DNA from: an uncultured Clostridia bacterium
Lineage (GTDB): Bacteria; Bacillota; Clostridia; Christensenellales; Aristaeellaceae
Direction of reading: 5' to 3'
NCBI GenBank assembly: GCA_946615495.1
Contig: CAMOHY010000015.1
Coordinates: 1-17,035 of the forward strand
Length of the DNA: 17,035 nucleotides
The stretch's first letter is position 1. Every line of letters begins with the position of its first letter. The position numbers and the translations under genes were made by a program. This document shows, piece after piece, positions 1 through 6,804 of the stretch. The notes under the pieces are model-generated. The model worked only from the letters and a program-made list of their open reading frames with translations. It was not told the DNA's origin and made no database searches.

Positions 1-50
1 CGAAAAAAGTGACCCTTCACTTTTTTCGGAAGCATCGGCTTTGCCGATGC
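1..50 (-). terminator. Tandem hairpin terminator of the AEC/hom/coaX operon
   Basis: Two perfect inverted repeats lie just past the stop of the minus-strand permease gene. Positions 32-39 pair with 43-50 (8 bp, loop TTT). Positions 1-12 pair with 17-28 (12 bp, loop CCCT). Read on the minus strand, the second hairpin is an A-tract, GTGA/TCAC core and six Ts, the layout of an intrinsic terminator. The A/T arms make it symmetric, so it could also stop transcription entering from the other side. The window begins here, so what lies beyond is unknown. Confidence 0.75.
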
Positions 51-97
51 GCTGAATGCGCCGCCTCGGCAGACGCATTGCTTTTTGCTTTTTCCTA

Positions 98-1036
98 TCA
101 GATCAGGCCCAGGCTCTTCATGGCGTAAACGAACAGGAATGTAGAAAAGATGCACAGCGTGCTGGAAATGGCCACGCATTCGGCGGCCAATTCCCCGTCC
201 CCGCCCATTTGCTGGGCCATAGGATAGGAGGATACCGCCACCGGCGCGCCAAAGGCGATGAACGCGCAGGCCAGGGCAACGCCCCGAATGCCGCAGGCCA
301 CGCAAATGGCCATAAAGACGAGGGGCGCAATGAATAAACGCCAGGGGATCACGATGAGCAATTGACGGATATGGGCCTTGGCGCTGGAAAACTGAATGGC
401 CCCGCCCAGGGTAAACAGCGCCAGGGGCGTAGCGATTTTGGCCAGGTCGCTCATGGTGTTTTTCAGGAAAGCCGGGGGCTGGAAATGAAGCAGCCACAGC
501 GCAAAGCCTAAAAGCGAGGAAACGATCAGAGGATTTTTGAGGATGTTGAGCACGATTTTGCCGGGCTTCATCTCCCCTTCGCCCCATATGCACAGCGCGA
601 TCACGGACATCGTGTTGTAGATGGGCACCGTCACTGTAACCATCAGCGCGGCCAGGGACGTATCCTGCCCCGGAAACAGCATGGCAACCAGCGGAATGCC
701 GAAAAACGCGTAATTGGCCCGGCCCATGGCCTGAATCATGACGCCAATCTTTTTCCGGTCCTTTTCCAGATGGGGAACCACGAGGAAAAGAAAGCCAAAT
801 TGCACCAGCAGCCCGCCGGAAATGAGAAAAAAAGCCAAGCCGGAAATTTCCGTGTCGTAAGGCGTGTTCATCACGCTGTAGCACAGGTTTACCGGCAAAA
901 ACACCCGGTAAACCAATTGATTCACGTCTTTCACCAAATGATCCGGCAAAAGCCCGATCCTGCGGCAGAACCAGCCCGTGACCATGAGCAGCAGCAGGGG
1001 CAGCACCGTATTGAGCGCAAAAAGAAAATCATCCAT
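98..1036 (-). CDS. AEC-family permease (auxin efflux carrier / malate permease type)
   Basis: This is a 312-residue integral membrane protein of the AEC family, whose bacterial members export or exchange small organic acids or amino-acid-like solutes. It has about ten hydrophobic segments in two halves, with a short charged mid-loop near residues 153-158 (GEGEMKPGK), the usual layout and length for the family. Family-like stretches include the N-terminal LPLLLLMVTGWFCRRIGLL and a C-terminal AFGAPVAVSSYPMAQQ. The ATG start is preceded by a rather distant GAGG about 11 bases away. It is the last gene of the operon, 49 bases after the CapA-like gene, and is followed by the hairpins at 1-50. The substrate cannot be read from sequence. 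Being downstream of hom makes an amino-acid-related solute possible, but this is inference only. Confidence 0.88.
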   Translation of the reverse strand: MDDFLFALNTVLPLLLLMVTGWFCRRIGLLPDHLVKDVNQLVYRVFLPVNLCYSVMNTPYDTEISGLAFFLISGGLLVQFGFLFLVVPHLEKDRKKIGVMIQAMGRANYAFFGIPLVAMLFPGQDTSLAALMVTVTVPIYNTMSVIALCIWGEGEMKPGKIVLNILKNPLIVSSLLGFALWLLHFQPPAFLKNTMSDLAKIATPLALFTLGGAIQFSSAKAHIRQLLIVIPWRLFIAPLVFMAICVACGIRGVALACAFIAFGAPVAVSSYPMAQQMGGDGELAAECVAISSTLCIFSTFLFVYAMKSLGLI

Positions 1037-1085
1037 GGTCTCATTCGCCTCTATCCTGCGCAGGAGCGCGGAAAATGGTGTGGGT

Positions 1086-2414
1086 TCACTTGCGTTGGGT
1101 CACAGGGCTATCCGCCAGCGTGGTTTGGATGCGGTTCAGCGCCCGCTGCATGACCTCCTTTTGCTGGCTGGTCATTTCCTCCGGGGCGGGGTCGGCGCTG
1201 CAAAGGATGCGGTACTGCGTTTTTCCGTTCACGCTTTGCCGCCAAATGTAGGTGGGCGTGTATTCGGCGGAGGAAAAAGTCACCTTGCCCTGCGCGTCCA
1301 CCGCAATGTTCAAATGCAGCAGGCAGCCGGAAATATCATATCCTTCGCGGGATTCGGAAAGCAGCGTGCCCAAAGAATACGCCACAAAGGCCTGCCGCGG
1401 CTTTCCATCCTCGCCCGTGCAGGAAATAATCTCCATGGGCAGCACCCGGCTGGGACGCACGCCCAGGATCACATCGGCCCCCATTTGGGCCAGCGCCTGC
1501 GCCGTGCTGCGCTGGGCGTTGGTAATGGAAGCGGCGTCCGCCCTTCCCCAATACAGGCAAACCACCACGCACCGCGCGCCTTGGCCGCGGACAAGGGAAA
1601 TATCTTGGCGAACGGTGTCAAGGTCAAACGGCCGAAGCAGAGCGCCATCCTGCTTTAGGGCGTTTTTACTTTTCGCCGTGAGCACATCGGTGTAGGATAG
1701 AACGGCCACAGCGCCGCCGTTCAATTGCAGCACCCGATTTTGGGAAGCGCCGGAGGCGTTTACCCCTTCGCACATCAGCCCCCTGGCATTCAGCGCCCTT
1801 ACCGTGTCCTGGGCGCCTTGAGCGCCCTGATCCAGAATATGCTCGCACCCCAGCACCACTTCATCTACGCCCAGCAGCCGGATGGCGTCCGCCGCGGACT
1901 CCGGGGCCAGGGCGTCGCCGTACTTATGGTCGGAGGTGTTGAGCAACTGCGGGAAGGTGACAAGGTTCATATCCGCGTACACCTTGGCGCTCAGCGGCGA
2001 CACGATGGCGCGGTAATCCGCCGCTTTCTCGGCTTTGTTGTACACCGTGTCGGAAATATCGCTTTGGAAGGAAAGCAAGCCACCCGCGGTCAGGGAAAAG
2101 GAATAGCTTTGGCCTTGCGGATACGCGGGGGCGGACGTGGCCTGGGGCTGAGGCTGCGCGGTAAAGGGCGCCGCCGTAACCGGAGCCAGCGTGACCGTAA
2201 CGGTGCGCACAGTGCTTTGGGGCGCCGGCGCCTCCGTGGCTCCTTGAATGACCGTGTGCACCACGCCGATCACCCGCTGGGCATCCATGCGCACATCCGG
2301 GTTCCCTCCCCGGATTTTGCCAAACAGAAACAAACACCCCACGGTGACAGCCGCCGTCAGGCACAAAGTCAGTATCGTTCCCAGCGAAAAGCCGGACTTG
2401 TTGTTATGCTTCAT
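1086..2414 (-). CDS. Membrane-anchored CapA-like protein (PGA_cap fold) with degenerate metal site
   Basis: This 442-residue protein has one N-terminal membrane segment (about 10-31), a Pro/Thr/Ala-rich linker (about 60-105) and an extracellular domain (about 110-375) resembling the calcineurin-like CapA/PgsA family. Recognisable landmarks are GVDEVVLGCEHILDQG (182-197), CLYWG (286-290), QMGADVILG (310-318) and AYSLGT (345-350). Several positions that are normally metal ligands or near the active site differ: the usual NLE is NLV at 150-152, the usual NNH is CEH at 190-192, the usual HWG-x-E is YWG-R-A at 288-292, and the usual HPH is RPS at 320-322. H192 and D195 remain. The fold assignment is reasonably sure, but activity as a phosphoesterase-like enzyme is doubtful. 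A role in envelope polymer binding or assembly is only a guess. It sits 26 bases after hom in the same operon. Confidence 0.75.
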   Translation of the reverse strand: MKHNNKSGFSLGTILTLCLTAAVTVGCLFLFGKIRGGNPDVRMDAQRVIGVVHTVIQGATEAPAPQSTVRTVTVTLAPVTAAPFTAQPQPQATSAPAYPQGQSYSFSLTAGGLLSFQSDISDTVYNKAEKAADYRAIVSPLSAKVYADMNLVTFPQLLNTSDHKYGDALAPESAADAIRLLGVDEVVLGCEHILDQGAQGAQDTVRALNARGLMCEGVNASGASQNRVLQLNGGAVAVLSYTDVLTAKSKNALKQDGALLRPFDLDTVRQDISLVRGQGARCVVVCLYWGRADAASITNAQRSTAQALAQMGADVILGVRPSRVLPMEIISCTGEDGKPRQAFVAYSLGTLLSESREGYDISGCLLHLNIAVDAQGKVTFSSAEYTPTYIWRQSVNGKTQYRILCSADPAPEEMTSQQKEVMQRALNRIQTTLADSPVTQRK

Positions 2415-2440
2415 GGGTCAACAATCCGCCTTTTTCTGCT

Positions 2441-3718
2441 TCATTTCGCTTCCACGCGAATCATGCTTTCCACCCGCACATCCGCCGAATCAATGGCCGC
2501 CAAGGCCTTGCGGATGGCGCACTCGCCGGCGTCGTGGGTAATCATAACGATCTGGGCGTGGCCGTCCACCGCGTCCCGCTGCATGAGATTGCGAATGCTG
2601 ATGCCCTCTTGCCCCAGGCACGCGGTGATGTGGGCCAGCACGCCGGGCCGGTCGCTGGCGTTCAGGCGCACATAAAAGCTGCACCGCCAATCGTTGGTCA
2701 CGGTAAGGCCGGAGGCCAGCTTATCGGAATTTTGGAAGGTGGGGTGGCGGGGCGTGTCGCGGGAAACGGCGTAAAGCATATCGCTCACCACGGCGCTGGC
2801 CGTGGGGGCGCTGCCCGCGCCGCGGCCAAAGAGCATCATATCGTCGCAGGCATGTCCATGCAGGAAAATGGCGTTAAAGGAGCCGTTGACCGATGCCAAT
2901 GGATGAGCGTTGGGAATGAAGGTGGGGTGCACGCGGGCGTCGATCACGCCGCCATCCCGCTTGGCAATGGCCAAGAGCTTCAGGGTATAGCCCAATTCCT
3001 TGCCGTAAGCGATATCGGCAGAGCTCACCTGGGTGATGCCCTGGCGGTAGATCACATCAAAGGGCACGCGGGCATGGAACGCCAAAGAAGAAAGAATGGA
3101 GAGCTTGTAAGCCGCGTCAAAGCCTTCCACGTCGCTGGTGGGGTCCGGCTCGGCCAGGCCCAGGCGCTGGGCGTCCCGCAGCACGTCGGCATAGTCGCCG
3201 CCCTCCTGGCTCATCCGGGTCAAAATATAATTGGTGGTGCCGTTCACGATGCCCATCATTTCCTCGATGCGGTTGGACTGCAGGGAGTCCACCGTAGTGC
3301 GGATGATGGGAATGGCGCCGCACACCGCGGCCTCATAGTACAGGCCGCAGTTGTTTTTTTCCGCCGCTTCCTGCAAAATGTGCCAATTCAAGGCCAGGGC
3401 CATTTTGTTGGCTGTCACCACCGTTTTTCCCATTTCCAGGGCTCTGAGCATATATTGGGTGGCCGGTTCTTCCCCGCCCATGAATTCCAGCACCATTTGA
3501 ATTTCCGGATCATCGGTGATCTGGGCCGGGTCCGTGGTGAGCAATTCCTCCGGCACGGTTTCGTCCCGCTTTTTGTGAATATCGCGCACCAGGATGCGCT
3601 TGATTTTGAATTTCACCTGCGCCCGGTGCAGGATATCCTGGCCAAATTCGCTCAGCAGCTTCCATACGCCGCAGCCGATGTTTCCACAGCCCAAAAACCC
3701 AACGCAAATCGTTTTCAC
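2441..3718 (-). CDS. hom: Homoserine dehydrogenase with C-terminal ACT domain
   Basis: It reduces aspartate semialdehyde to homoserine with NAD(P)H, the branch point to threonine and methionine in the cytoplasm. At 425 residues it matches the Gram-positive form. The N-terminal Rossmann motif G-x-G-x-x-G is at 10-15 (GCGNIG). NGTTNYILTRM is at 159-169. The catalytic region DVEGFDAAYKL is at 196-206, with D201 and K205 matching the family's Asp and Lys. An ACT domain spans about 347-422 (ASDRPGVLAHITACLGQEG), the usual site of feedback regulation, here probably by threonine. The start is GTG at 3718, with AGGGG about 10 bases upstream, and it reads directly into the dinucleotide-binding strand KTICVGFLG. 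It lies 29 bases after coaX. No T-box or riboswitch precedes it directly, so it is probably transcribed from the upstream operon promoter. Confidence 0.96.
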   Translation of the reverse strand: MKTICVGFLGCGNIGCGVWKLLSEFGQDILHRAQVKFKIKRILVRDIHKKRDETVPEELLTTDPAQITDDPEIQMVLEFMGGEEPATQYMLRALEMGKTVVTANKMALALNWHILQEAAEKNNCGLYYEAAVCGAIPIIRTTVDSLQSNRIEEMMGIVNGTTNYILTRMSQEGGDYADVLRDAQRLGLAEPDPTSDVEGFDAAYKLSILSSLAFHARVPFDVIYRQGITQVSSADIAYGKELGYTLKLLAIAKRDGGVIDARVHPTFIPNAHPLASVNGSFNAIFLHGHACDDMMLFGRGAGSAPTASAVVSDMLYAVSRDTPRHPTFQNSDKLASGLTVTNDWRCSFYVRLNASDRPGVLAHITACLGQEGISIRNLMQRDAVDGHAQIVMITHDAGECAIRKALAAIDSADVRVESMIRVEAK

Positions 3719-3747
3719 CTAATTTGATCCCCTTTCCGTGCGGCCCT

Positions 3748-4527
3748 TTATGAAGCCTTGGATTGATTTTTTTCGTAGATCAGGCGCAGGCCCTTCAGGG
3801 TCAGCAGCCCGTCGATATGGTCGATCACGCCGGATTTTGGGGCGATCAAACGCGCCATGCCGCCGGTGGCGATCACTTTGGCGCCGGGGCAGCCCATTTC
3901 CCGCCGTATTTCGTTGACCAGGTAGACCACCTGGCCCACATAGCCGTTAATGACGCCGGACTGCAAATTGGCCACCGTGGTTTTGCCGATCACCCTTTCG
4001 GGCATGACCAATTCAAAGTGCGGCAGCTTGGCCGTGCCCGAAACCAGCGCTTCGCTGGTCAATTTGATACCGGGGCAAATGCAGCCGCCCAGCAGCGCGC
4101 CGTGGCCATCCAGGGCGCCGAAGGTGGTGGCTGTGCCAAAATCGATATACACGCAGGGGCCGCCGTAGAGCGTAAAGGCGGCAACGGCGTTGCAAATGCG
4201 GTCGCTGCCGATTTCCCGCGGGTTTTCATATTTGATGTCGATGCCCGTTTTGACACCGGGCCCAACCGCCATGGGATCAATGCCGAAATAATCCCGGCAC
4301 ATATGCTCCACGGTGAAATTGATGGTGGGCACCACGGAGGACAGCACGATGCCGTCCACGTCCCGTTGGTTCAGCCCTTCATGGGCGAAGAGCTGGGTGA
4401 TGATGACGCCCAGCTCATCGCTGGTGTATTTCCTGGTGGTGGAAAGCCGCCAGTAATGCACCATTTCCGCCCCGTCGAACAGGGCGGTCTTGATATTGGT
4501 ATTGCCGATATCCAAGGTAAAGAGCAT
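3748..4527 (-). CDS. coaX: Type III pantothenate kinase
   Basis: This is a 259-residue ASKHA-fold kinase that phosphorylates pantothenate, the first step of CoA synthesis. Type III enzymes differ from CoaA in being insensitive to CoA feedback and needing a monovalent cation. The phosphate-binding motif DIGNTNIK is at 6-13. GSDR at 107-110 carries the expected catalytic Asp, D109. The second phosphate motif DFGTATTFG is at 129-137. GGCICPGI is at 147-154, and the adenosine-side TGGMA at 221-225. All key motifs look intact and the length is typical. The ATG is preceded by GAGAGGAAG. It follows the ECF S-component gene by 24 bases, which supports a pantothenate uptake-and-trapping pair. Confidence 0.97.
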   Translation of the reverse strand: MLFTLDIGNTNIKTALFDGAEMVHYWRLSTTRKYTSDELGVIITQLFAHEGLNQRDVDGIVLSSVVPTINFTVEHMCRDYFGIDPMAVGPGVKTGIDIKYENPREIGSDRICNAVAAFTLYGGPCVYIDFGTATTFGALDGHGALLGGCICPGIKLTSEALVSGTAKLPHFELVMPERVIGKTTVANLQSGVINGYVGQVVYLVNEIRREMGCPGAKVIATGGMARLIAPKSGVIDHIDGLLTLKGLRLIYEKNQSKAS

Positions 4528-4551
4528 AGCTTCCTCTCCGTTTCGTATTCT

Positions 4552-5163
4552 TTATGCTTCCCGGTGCAAAGCCGCTTGCAGGGCTTTGCTCACCGCCGTG
4601 GCAATCACGCCGCAGGCGGCGGCCTCAATAAGCGCCTGCGTGCCCACCATCATGCCAATCAGCAGGAAGGGATTGCTGATTCCGGTGCTTTCAATCAGGC
4701 CTTGAATGTATTCGGAATGATAGAAAATGAGCATGAGCAGGCCCATAAAAAAAGCGGTATTGAGCAGGGGCGCGGCAAGGCTGCCCACGATGTTGTCCGC
4801 GATGCTCTTCTTTTTTACAAGCCTGCGCGTCCATTGCACCAGCAGGCCGGCGCACAGGCCCATGAGCACCCGGCCCACCACGGCCACCACGAAGGAGCCC
4901 GGAATGCTGGCGGAATACATGGCCGCAGTCATAAGCGACGTGCTGGAAAAGCCTTTGATGAAGCTGATGACGCCAAACACCAGCCCAAGCAGCGTGCTGG
5001 CCGCGGGCCCCAGCAGGATAGCGCCCACCGCCACCGGAATGGTAAGCAAGGACGCCGACAGAAAGCCCAGGTTCAAAAAGCCCAAGGGAGTCAGGCTCAT
5101 TACGACCTCGATGGCCACCAGCAGCGCGAATTCACAAAGCTTCAGGGTTTTTTGATTTTTCAT
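4552..5163 (-). CDS. ECF transporter S component, probably for pantothenate (PanT-like)
   Basis: This 203-residue, highly hydrophobic protein has about six membrane helices and resembles the substrate-binding S subunits of energy-coupling factor vitamin transporters. The short charged N-terminus is followed by LLVAIEVVMSLTPLGFLNLGF (14-34), then the LLTIPVAVGAILLGPAASTLLGLVFG segment (39-64), a pattern seen in the PanT/FolT-type branch. The energising EcfA/EcfA'/EcfT subunits are not in this window, so it probably uses a shared module encoded elsewhere. Pantothenate as substrate is inferred from the adjacent coaX, not from binding residues. It is the first gene of the operon, with GGAGGA about 7 bases before the ATG and a leader of roughly 100 bases. 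Confidence 0.85.
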   Translation of the reverse strand: MKNQKTLKLCEFALLVAIEVVMSLTPLGFLNLGFLSASLLTIPVAVGAILLGPAASTLLGLVFGVISFIKGFSSTSLMTAAMYSASIPGSFVVAVVGRVLMGLCAGLLVQWTRRLVKKKSIADNIVGSLAAPLLNTAFFMGLLMLIFYHSEYIQGLIESTGISNPFLLIGMMVGTQALIEAAACGVIATAVSKALQAALHREA

Positions 5164-5199
5164 GGTTTGTTCCTCCGTTCAAGTTCTTTTCAGATACCC

Positions 5200-5234
5200 G
5201 ACGCAAAACAGGAAGCGCTCTTTTTGCCCGCGTC
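5200..5234 (-). promoter_or_regulatory. Possible stem-loop in the leader of the ECF S/coaX operon
   Basis: Between the predicted transcription start near 5267 and the first gene, GACGC (5200-5204) can pair with GCGTC (5230-5234). AAAA/TTTT (5205-5208 with 5222-5225) extends the stem across a bulge. It resembles no riboswitch class I know and has no T-tract placed to act as a terminator. It may be chance structure. Confidence 0.25.
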
Positions 5235-5273
5235 CAGCCCCGAAAATGGGTGCCGGCATATGCAAGCGGAATG

Positions 5274-5302
5274 ATTATACCAGATCAGGGAAGGATTGTC
5301 AA
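5274..5302 (-). promoter_or_regulatory. Consensus extended -10 promoter of the ECF S/coaX/hom operon
   Basis: On the minus strand the -35 box TTGACA (5302-5297) and the -10 box TATAAT (5279-5274) are both perfect and 17 bases apart. A TGG just before the -10 adds an extended -10 element (TGn). Transcription should start near 5267. No operator-like inverted repeat overlaps it, so expression may be strong and largely constitutive unless the leader regulates. Confidence 0.88.
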
Positions 5303-5381
5303 AAAGCTGAGGATGAAAAACAGCGAAGATACAGCGGAAGGGCCGTCCCCTGGACAGAACGGGAATTGGATAGGATCACCA

Positions 5382-5410
5382 TTGCTTTTTTCCGCCCAAA
5401 ATGATATGAT
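5382..5410 (+). promoter_or_regulatory. Candidate promoter of the GH18 gene
   Basis: TTGCTT (5382-5387) and TATGAT (5405-5410) are 17 bases apart. The -10 matches consensus at 5 of 6 positions and the -35 at 3 of 6. Transcription would start near 5417, about 55 bases before the gene. It is back to back with the minus-strand promoter at 5274-5302. The rest of the 307-base intergenic region (5164-5470) shows nothing else I can support. Confidence 0.55.
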
Positions 5411-5470
5411 GCGTCATAATCCTGCAAATGAAAAAAATAAACGATCATTTTTAACAAGGAGCTGGTGAAC

Positions 5471-6691
5471 ATGAAAAAGCGGTCAAAGAGACGTTACGCG
5501 CTGCTGCTGGGCTTTTTGCTGCTGACGCCCCTGCTTTTCCCTCTCCCCTTGACGGCGCAGGCAGAAAGCGGCCTGGTAACGGTTTATTTTCCCAATTGGA
5601 ACGTATACAGCTCCCCTTCCGGCCAGGTCAAGGATTTGCCCTGGAGCATGATCGACTGCGTTTACCACGCTTTTTGGAAGATCGTGCCGGAGGAAAACGG
5701 CTATGCCGTTCGTTCCACCGATCCCTGGGCGGACACGGACCCGGCCAATCCTAAGGCCCATTTTCCGCAATACCGGGAGTATGCCGGAAAATATCCCCAG
5801 GCAAAAATCCTGCTTTCCATCGGCGGCTGGACGTGCAGCGGGTACTTTTCCCAAATGGCCGCAGCCCCGGCGGGCCGGGCCTCCTTCATCCAAAGCTGCG
5901 TGGATACGCTGAATGAATACCCTTTCTTTTCCGGTATCGATTTGGATTGGGAATATCCCGGCGCGGCCCGAAGGGGCGGCGGACAGGATGAAGGAAATCC
6001 TGTGGTTGGCGACGACAAAGCCAACTATACGCTGCTGCTGAAGGAAATGCGCGCGGCGCTGGACGAGCGGTTCGGAAAAGGAGAAAAGCAGCTTACCGTA
6101 TGCGCCTCCGCCTCGGTGGATACTCTTGCCAGGCAGGATTATGAAGCGCTTTTTCCTTATGTTGACCGCATCAACGTCATGTCCTACGATTTATCCGTTT
6201 CCCCCACGAAGCTTGGCCACCATACGGCCCTTTACGGCGCATCGTCGGCGGACAAGGCGGTCAAGTACCTGCAAAATCAGGGCGTGCCCGCCTCTAAAAT
6301 CATCCTGGGAACGCCGCTGTACAGCCACGGCTGGAAAATGGCGTCTCCAGGAGAACCCAAGCCCGGCGCCGCCGCGAAAAAAGTAAGCGGCGGAGAAGTA
6401 ACCTGGCGTGATTTGGCCGCGCTGGAAAAGAACGCCCGTCCCCTCGGCCAGCCCGGCTGGCATGCGGGATACGACGAAGAAGCCAAGGCCGCTTATTTGT
6501 GGAACGACGATTCCTCCTCAAAAGACTTTGGTATGTTTTATAGCTATGAAAGCAGCCGTTCCCTGTCGGACAAGCTGACATATATCCGTGTTCACTGCTT
6601 GGGCGGCATCGTGGTATGGGAAAGCGGCGGAGACAGCGCGAAGGACGACTGGCCCATGATCCGGCAAATGCACGCTTCGCTGCAGCCATAA
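5471..6691 (+). CDS. Secreted glycoside hydrolase family 18 (chitinase-like)
   Basis: This 406-residue protein has a signal peptide: KKRSKRR, a hydrophobic core (about 9-27), then probable cleavage after AQA at residue 31. The remainder is a single GH18 TIM barrel that hydrolyses beta-1,4-linked N-acetylglucosamine chains by substrate-assisted catalysis. The strand-3 motif SIGGW is at 116-120. The active-site motif SGIDLDWEYP is at 154-163, with catalytic acid E161; the first Asp of DxxDxDxE is Ser. MSYD is at 238-241 and a C-terminal barrel Trp at W383. No carbohydrate-binding, LysM or SLH domain is visible. I chose ATG at 5471 because AAGGAG (5456-5461) is 9 bases upstream; an in-frame GTG at 5465 would be only 3 bases from it. 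Chitin, peptidoglycan or host glycans are possible substrates. Confidence 0.92.
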   Translation: MKKRSKRRYALLLGFLLLTPLLFPLPLTAQAESGLVTVYFPNWNVYSSPSGQVKDLPWSMIDCVYHAFWKIVPEENGYAVRSTDPWADTDPANPKAHFPQYREYAGKYPQAKILLSIGGWTCSGYFSQMAAAPAGRASFIQSCVDTLNEYPFFSGIDLDWEYPGAARRGGGQDEGNPVVGDDKANYTLLLKEMRAALDERFGKGEKQLTVCASASVDTLARQDYEALFPYVDRINVMSYDLSVSPTKLGHHTALYGASSADKAVKYLQNQGVPASKIILGTPLYSHGWKMASPGEPKPGAAAKKVSGGEVTWRDLAALEKNARPLGQPGWHAGYDEEAKAAYLWNDDSSSKDFGMFYSYESSRSLSDKLTYIRVHCLGGIVVWESGGDSAKDDWPMIRQMHASLQP

Positions 6692-6724
6692 CGCGGCTTA
6701 CCGGACGATTTTTCCATCGCAGGA

Positions 6725-6753
6725 TTGACGCAGGAAACAAAAAAGATTATAAT
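6725..6753 (+). promoter_or_regulatory. Promoter of the acyltransferase-fold gene
   Basis: TTGACG (6725-6730) and TATAAT (6748-6753) are separated by 17 bases, a near-consensus sigma-A site. It suggests the next gene is transcribed separately from GH18. Predicted start is near 6760, about 45 bases before the TTG start codon. I see no convincing terminator between the GH18 stop and this promoter. Confidence 0.82.
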
Positions 6754-6804
6754 ACAATTTATCCTTATTTCTCACTTCACGACGATCTTGGGAGGGGACC
6801 TACA

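Noticed and set aside
2534..3727. 397-residue plus-strand frame across hom
   Set aside because: It is antisense to homoserine dehydrogenase, whose catalytic and ACT motifs are complete.
3763..5274. 503-residue open frame on the plus strand
   Set aside because: It is antisense to coaX and the ECF S component, both well supported. The composition is His/Gly/Ala/Gln-rich shadow sequence with no recognisable domain.
5250..5468. Small plus-strand open frame (72 codons) upstream of the GH18 gene
   Set aside because: It spans both divergent promoters, has no convincing ribosome binding site, and its sequence has no membrane, signal or RiPP-like pattern.
5924..5957. Ser in place of the first Asp of the GH18 DxxDxDxE motif
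   Set aside because: The catalytic Glu and the two nearer Asp residues are intact. This first position varies among active GH18 enzymes as far as I recall, so it is noted in the gene entry only.
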